NCBI RefSeq assembly: GCF_900199455.1
Contig: NZ_FZQR01000030.1
Span: forward strand, 1 to 62,316
Length of the DNA: 62,316 nt
Reading direction: 5' to 3'
Origin: Mesorhizobium carmichaelinearum
Lineage (GTDB): Bacteria; Pseudomonadota; Alphaproteobacteria; Rhizobiales; Rhizobiaceae
Below, piece by piece: positions 58,463 through 62,316 of the stretch. Numbering within the stretch: position 1 is the stretch's first letter; every line of letters begins with the position of its first letter. The notes under the pieces are model-generated. The model searched no databases. It was not told where the DNA came from and worked only from the letters and a program-made list of their open reading frames with translations. The position numbers and the translations under genes were made by a program.

Positions 58463-59311
58463 TCAGCCGCGCTTCAGGAAGGCCCGTGCGGCATAGAGAC
58501 TGATCGCCGCGGCGTTCGATACATTGAGCGAACGGATGACGCCCGGCATGTCGAGCCGTGCCAGCGTCGTCACTGTCTCGCGCGTCTTCTGGCGCAGGCC
58601 CTTGCCTTCGGCCCCCAGCACCAGCGCGATCTTTTCTCCGGCAAAGCTCTTTTCGAGTTCGGCCGGGCCGTCCGAATCAAGCCCGATTGTGCGAAAGCCG
58701 GCCTCGTGCAACTGCCCGAGCGCGTCGGCCAGGTTCTTCACCTCGATCTGGTCGATATGCTCCAGCGCGCCGGAGGCCGATTTCGCCAGCACGCCCGATT
58801 CCTGCGGGCTGTGGCGCGCGGTGGTGATCAGCGCGCCGGCGCCGAAGGCAACCGCCGAACGCAGGATGGCGCCGACATTGTGCGGATCGGTGACCTGGTC
58901 GAGCACCAGCACCAGCTTGGTGTCGCCCAGCGCATCGAGGCGCTTGGGCTTCAGCGGCTCCGCCTCGATCAGCACGCCCTGATGCACGGCGTCCGACCCG
59001 GTGATCTTGTCGATGTCCCTGGGTTCGACCAGTTCCGCCTTGAAAGGCAGGGCGGCGAGATCGGCTATCTCGAGGCGCTCGGCCGCATTGCGCGTCACCA
59101 GCATTTTCCGGATCTTGCGGCGCGGATTGTCGAGTGCCGCCCGCACCGTGTGCAGGCCATAAAGTCGCACCAGGCCGTTGGCAGCATTCTCGCCGGGCGG
59201 AACGGGCTGGCGTGGCTTGAATGCTGGTGCGCCACCGCTTTTCTCGTCGCGAAAGGCGCGGCGCAGATTGGCGTAATGGGTATCTTTCGGGGTGTTTGTC
59301 TTGTTGCTCAT
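58463..59311 (-). CDS. rlmB: 23S rRNA (guanosine-2'-O-)-methyltransferase, SPOUT family
   Basis: A 282-residue methyltransferase of the TrmH/RlmB group that methylates G2251 in the 23S rRNA peptidyl-transferase loop. An N-terminal Lys/Arg-rich tail (NTPKDTHYANLRRAF) is followed by the substrate-binding domain with LYGLHTVRAALDNPRRKI near 49. The SPOUT knot motifs are VLVLDQVTDPHNVGAILRSA near 132-151, LVLGAEGKGLR near 232 and IRSLNVSNAAAISLY near 255. The tRNA-Tyr and tRNA-Gly genes downstream on the plus strand and the order toward tuf are conserved in Rhizobiales. Confidence 0.93.
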   Translation of the reverse strand: MSNKTNTPKDTHYANLRRAFRDEKSGGAPAFKPRQPVPPGENAANGLVRLYGLHTVRAALDNPRRKIRKMLVTRNAAERLEIADLAALPFKAELVEPRDIDKITGSDAVHQGVLIEAEPLKPKRLDALGDTKLVLVLDQVTDPHNVGAILRSAVAFGAGALITTARHSPQESGVLAKSASGALEHIDQIEVKNLADALGQLHEAGFRTIGLDSDGPAELEKSFAGEKIALVLGAEGKGLRQKTRETVTTLARLDMPGVIRSLNVSNAAAISLYAARAFLKRG

Positions 59312-59513
59312 GGCCGGCTTCTATAGCTGTCTCGCGTGGCCAAGGATATGGCCCGTCGCCGCAGCCGGCGAACAACATCGAAAAACCCTTCCAGTGCGGT
59401 TGACACCCACTGGCCTTGCCGCCATAAGGCGCTTCGCTGATTTCGGAGAAGACATCCAACTCGGGCTCCGGGATCGGCAAGAATGCCTCGTTGCATGGCT
59501 CCGGCGGCAGACT

Positions 59514-59598
59514 GGAGAGGTGCCCGAGTGGTTAAAGGGGACGGACTGTAAATCCGTTAGCTTAGCTTACGTTGGTTCGAATCCAACCCTCTCCACCA
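59514..59598 (+). tRNA. tRNA-Tyr (GUA anticodon)
   Basis: Starts GGAGAGGTGCCCGAGTGGTT. Acceptor stem GGAGAGG / CCTCTCC, D arm, anticodon loop around CTGTAAA giving anticodon GUA, a long variable arm as in Tyr tRNAs, T loop GGTTCGAATCC and an encoded CCA. Length 85 bases. It lies 90 bases before tRNA-Gly, in the usual tyrosine-glycine pair upstream of tuf. Confidence 0.96.
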
Positions 59599-59688
59599 CT
59601 GCCGGCCCGGAAGCCCTGAAACGTAAAAGCATCGGAGACGAAAAGCGCATGGCGCTTTTCGGGTGAATCCGATACTTCAGTGCAAGGC

Positions 59689-59762
59689 GCGGGTATAGCT
59701 CAGTGGTAGAGCAGCAGCCTTCCAAGCTGAATATGCGGGTTCGATTCCCGCTACCCGCTCCA
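59689..59762 (+). tRNA. tRNA-Gly (UCC anticodon)
   Basis: Starts GCGGGTATAGCTCAGTGG. Acceptor stem GCGGGTA / TACCCGC, anticodon loop CTTCCAA with anticodon UCC, T loop GGTTCGATTCC and encoded CCA after discriminator T. Length 74 bases. It probably shares a transcript with tRNA-Tyr. Confidence 0.96.
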
Positions 59763-59842
59763 GACTTTCATCCCCACAATCAGCAAACCCAGACACTGCG
59801 CGGCAACGCGCGCAGCGCTTCAGAGTATCCGTGCGTGCCGCG

Positions 59843-60307
59843 TTAGCTGTTGAACGCGGACGCCACCTGATGCTGCTGCGGCACCTGGCCGTTCGGCGTC
59901 AGTTTGTCGACGATGCCAGGCAAGGCGGTTGACAACTGCTTGAGCAGTTCCTGCTCGTCCATGCCGGTGCGTTGCGCGATCTCGCGGATGACCTGCGGCC
60001 CCAGTGCTGCGCCGAGATCATTGGCGTTGATCGACTGGTTCTGCCCGGTGCCGACCCAGGAATCGGCGACATTGCCATGGCCAGCGTCCTTGAGCTTGTC
60101 GAGCAGGCCGCCCAGTCCGCCGAGCAGGCCGCCATCACTGGCGGTGGTTCCGACAGGAGTTGGGTCGGCCGGCGCGGGCGCTTGGGGCTGATCCGGCTGT
60201 TCGGCGCTTCTGCCGCTCAGCATTTTTCCGACCAGCAACGCGCCGAGCGCGATCATCAGCGGTTTGGTGATGTTGCCGCCGGGAACGGCGTTGTCAAAAA
60301 GTCCCAT
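59843..60307 (-). CDS. YidB-family (DUF937) protein
   Basis: A 154-residue protein with the YidB pattern: N-terminal hydrophobic KPLMIALGALLVGKMLSG near 15-32, a Pro/Ala/Gln linker, a GLLGGLGGLLDKLKDAGHGNVADSWVGTGQNQSIN block near 60-95 and a helical end EIAQRTGMDEQELLKQLSTALPGIVDKLTPNG. The DUF937 family is widespread with no proven function. A GGAGGATC ribosome site precedes the ATG. It follows the two tRNA genes on the other strand. Confidence 0.88.
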   Translation of the reverse strand: MGLFDNAVPGGNITKPLMIALGALLVGKMLSGRSAEQPDQPQAPAPADPTPVGTTASDGGLLGGLGGLLDKLKDAGHGNVADSWVGTGQNQSINANDLGAALGPQVIREIAQRTGMDEQELLKQLSTALPGIVDKLTPNGQVPQQHQVASAFNS

Positions 60308-60437
60308 AGTGGATCCTCCATCTCAACCAAGCCCTGCCCATCTCTGACAATGGCGCATCCAGGCGGAATTTCAAGCTGGCTTGAGGTTTTGACAATCATA
60401 TGAAAATGTCGGGCTGGCGGGGGATGGAGAGGAAAAA

Positions 60438-60695
60438 ATGGGTATCATCAGCTGGATCATTCTCGGCGCCATTGCCGGCTTCCTGGGCAGCAAGATCGTC
60501 AACAAGACCGGCCAAGGCCTGATCATGGATATCGTGCTCGGCATCGTCGGCGCCATCGTCGGCGGCGTGATCTGCAGCCAACTCTTTGGCGTGGGTGTCA
60601 GCGGCCTCAACATCTCCAGCCTGATCGTCGCTGTGGTTGGCGCGGTGGTTGTGCTGTGGGCCTACCACCAGTTCAGCGGACGCCGGACGCTTTAG
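60438..60695 (+). CDS. GlsB/YeaQ/YmgE-family stress-response membrane protein
   Basis: An 85-residue inner-membrane protein of the transglycosylase-associated family (PF04226). Three hydrophobic segments (5-20, 29-50 and 58-78) and the GFLGSKIVNKTGQGLIMDIVLGIVGAIVGG core near 15-45 match the family. Homologues are induced by acid or general stress; activity unknown. AGAGGAAAAA is the ribosome site. Single gene. Confidence 0.92.
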   Translation: MGIISWIILGAIAGFLGSKIVNKTGQGLIMDIVLGIVGAIVGGVICSQLFGVGVSGLNISSLIVAVVGAVVVLWAYHQFSGRRTL

Positions 60696-60756
60696 GCGCC
60701 GGCTGATCATCTGAAGTTTGGAATTTTTGCTGAGGCAAGACCGGTTTCGAGCTTGC

Positions 60757-60894
60757 CTATGGCATCAACACTGCGTCGGCCGCGGCAAAGAAGATCAGCG
60801 TTCCGGCGATGAACACCGCCCAGCCGACCAGCGACTTGCGGATGGCCGCCTTGTGCTCGGCGTCGGAGTTCTTGTTCTGGTCAAAATCGGTCAT
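60757..60894 (-). CDS. 45-residue membrane protein
   Basis: From the Met at 60894 (MTDFDQNKNSDAEHKAAIRK). A polar start of about 24 residues, then one hydrophobic segment (LVGWAVFIAGTLIFFAAADAVLM). A longer reading to 60981 lacks a start site. No family is recognised. The DNA between it and the EamA gene shows no other gene. Confidence 0.55.
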   Translation of the reverse strand: MTDFDQNKNSDAEHKAAIRKSLVGWAVFIAGTLIFFAAADAVLMP

Positions 60895-61007
60895 GGGGAA
60901 ACGCCCTTGGCTGATTGATCGTGGCGTCGTCGAGTAGACGATAAATCGCCGAATAGACGAGCAATCTGGCCTCTGCAACATCCGAAACGGGCGCTCGGGT
61001 GCCGCTG

Positions 61008-61895
61008 CTACGCGATGGCGGTCAGCCGGCGCTTACGCTGATCCAGCGACACGATGGTCAGCCCGCTGCCCACCACCAGCAGGATACCGCAGACAGCCAG
61101 CGCATTGGGGAACTGCCCGAACACCAGCAGGCCCGAAATAACCGCCCAGACAGTGAAACTGTAATAGAACGGCGCCACCGCACTGGTTGGTCCGATGCGA
61201 TAGGCCATGAAGATGAAGAAATGGCCGAAGATCAGGAAAAACCCGGCGCCGGCCATCAGCAGCAGGTGGCGCGCCTCGGGCATGACCCAGCGCTCGGAAA
61301 CCAGATGCGCGGCACCGGCGCCGATCAATACCACCACCACGGCGGAAATCGCCACGATCATCCCCGGCACCTCTGCCGGCACACGCCGGCCGGCAAGGTC
61401 GCGCGCGGCTGCCAATGTGGCGTTGCCGAGCGCGAGCAGCGCGTAGACCGATATGCCTTGCATGGTCGGCTGCGCCACCATCAGCGCGCCGATGAAGCCG
61501 AGCCCGATCAGCGCCATGCGTTGGCCGCCGATGCGCTCGCCAAACAGGATCGAGGAGCCGACCAGCATCAGCAGCGGCGTGATTTGTCCAAGCGCCGTGG
61601 AATCGGCGATCTGCATGTTGGCGAGCGCCACGACGTAACAAAGGATCGCCGCCATCTCGAGCAGGTTCCGGCGCAGCACATGGCCGTCGAAGATCAGCGG
61701 GATCTGTTTGCCGTAGCCGAGCAGGAACAGCAGTGGGAAGCCCCAGAGCGTCGCCGCCACGCCGCGCAGGAACAGCACCTCGTAGGACGGCAAGCCTGCC
61801 GTCGCGAGTTTCATCATCGTGTCGTTGACCAGGTACGACCCCGTCGAGACGATCATGAACAGCGGGCCGCGGATCGAGGCAGGGATGAAATGCAT
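61008..61895 (-). CDS. EamA/DMT-superfamily transporter
   Basis: A 295-residue protein with ten hydrophobic segments and two EamA repeats, about 5-135 and 150-285, each ending in an aromatic-rich membrane stretch. Motifs such as YEVLFLRGVAATLWGFPLLFLLGYG near 34 and ILFGERIGGQRMALIGLGFIGAL near 115 fit the drug/metabolite transporter superfamily. Closest impression is the S-adenosylmethionine-uptake/YdcZ-like group, but substrate cannot be assigned. It starts with ATG at 61895 and is divergent from tuf. Confidence 0.85.
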   Translation of the reverse strand: MHFIPASIRGPLFMIVSTGSYLVNDTMMKLATAGLPSYEVLFLRGVAATLWGFPLLFLLGYGKQIPLIFDGHVLRRNLLEMAAILCYVVALANMQIADSTALGQITPLLMLVGSSILFGERIGGQRMALIGLGFIGALMVAQPTMQGISVYALLALGNATLAAARDLAGRRVPAEVPGMIVAISAVVVVLIGAGAAHLVSERWVMPEARHLLLMAGAGFFLIFGHFFIFMAYRIGPTSAVAPFYYSFTVWAVISGLLVFGQFPNALAVCGILLVVGSGLTIVSLDQRKRRLTAIA

Positions 61896-62189
61896 GGGGT
61901 CAGGAGATCAGACCTCGGTGGCCGCCGCAATGGGCCATCAACTGGCCGTGATCCAGACAGGGATTGGCGGGCAGGAGCCCTTGATGCAGGCCGCGATCGA
62001 TCGGCCTGCCAGCCATTTCATTTCACCCATCGCCTTCCTATATCAGCGCCACATCCCCGCAATCGGATCCCAGGTTCGGACTGAGTGAGACGGCACACGG
62101 CCAAAAGACGCTTGTGTTTTTTGGCCTTTGTCGCTAATCGCCCCGCATTCGACTGAACTGAAGGTCAAGGCCGTCCAAGGAAAGAGACT

Positions 62190-62316
62190 ATGGCAAAAGG
62201 TAAATTCGAGCGCACTAAGCCTCATGTGAACATCGGCACGATTGGTCACGTTGACCATGGCAAGACGTCGCTGACGGCGGCGATCACGAAGTATTTTGGC
62301 GAGTACAAGCGCTACG
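62190..62316 (+). CDS. tuf: elongation factor Tu, 5' part cut by the window end
   Basis: Only the first 42 codons are inside the window. MAKGKFERTKPHVNIGTIGH leads to the P-loop GHVDHGKTSLTAAITKYF, which is the start of EF-Tu. The GTPase delivers aminoacyl-tRNA to the ribosome. AAGGAAAGAGACT before the ATG is the ribosome site. It normally heads a region with tRNA-Trp, secE, nusG and ribosomal genes, which lie outside. Confidence 0.97.
   Translation, partial: MAKGKFERTKPHVNIGTIGHVDHGKTSLTAAITKYFGEYKRY

Noticed and set aside
1..62316. CRISPR array or mobile element
   Set aside because: No regularly spaced repeats with unique spacers, and no transposase, integrase or phage-like gene found in any frame.

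Overview
The window looks like chromosome of a Rhizobiales alphaproteobacterium, most likely Mesorhizobium or a close Phyllobacteriaceae relative. The reasons are the high GC content, the gene order aat-accC-accB-aroQ-dsbA and M48 peptidase-aminotransferase-glsA-rne-amidase-PBP1a-prfB, an NDUFA12-type complex I subunit, a BA14K protein, PAS_5 and DUF2155 proteins, and intergenic palindromes of a kind I remember from Mesorhizobium. No IS element, phage gene, CRISPR array, integrase or plasmid function was seen. Most of the window is core genome with metabolic and transport islands.

Layout. 0.1-2.4 kb: BTLCP-type transglutaminase-like protein, tandem PilZ protein and PAS_5 protein, all on the minus strand. 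2.4-6.7 kb: a stretch with an orphan intrinsic terminator, then a sugar ABC transporter whose binding protein faces its permease and ATPase across an 18-bp hairpin. 6.9-12.3 kb: rhomboid protease, CBS protein, YjhX/TopAI-like protein, gatB with a coupled membrane protein and GNAT, and an AIM24 protein. 12.4-14.1 kb: panB-panC. 14.3-16 kb: NDUFA12, DUF2155 and DUF4440-like proteins. 16-21.3 kb: the aroQ-accB-accC-aat operon, DsbA and an M48 peptidase. 21.5-32.4 kb: aminotransferase, glsA, rne, cell-wall amidase, PBP1a and prfB; prfB carries a textbook +1 programmed frameshift.

32.7-38.7 kb: small exported proteins, a GFA protein, an OmpA lipoprotein, a DEAD-box helicase and NAD kinase. 38.7-42.2 kb: a sugar-nucleotide and polysaccharide group (UDP-xylose synthase-like SDR, UDP-galactopyranose mutase, a glycosyltransferase-like protein). 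42.4-51.1 kb: a polyamine/opine-type ABC transporter region with one ATPase and permease pair, two different binding proteins, an amidase, a metallo-hydrolase and two TetR regulators. 51.2-53.6 kb: small exported proteins, tRNA-Thr, a heptamer repeat hairpin, and two adjacent exported-protein genes (an extreme His-rich peptide and a BA14K protein) that share a duplicated leader with a conserved stem-loop. 53.7-58.3 kb: an IclR regulator divergent from gcl-hyi-glxR, which takes glyoxylate to glycerate. 58.4-62.3 kb: rlmB, tRNA-Tyr, tRNA-Gly, small membrane proteins, an EamA transporter and the start of tuf.

The most interesting unexplained parts are the twin-leader His-rich/BA14K locus, the two-receptor transporter, the orphan terminator near 2.65 kb and the uxs-like/glf/glycosyltransferase block. 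All functional calls come from reading motifs by eye; no database search was run.
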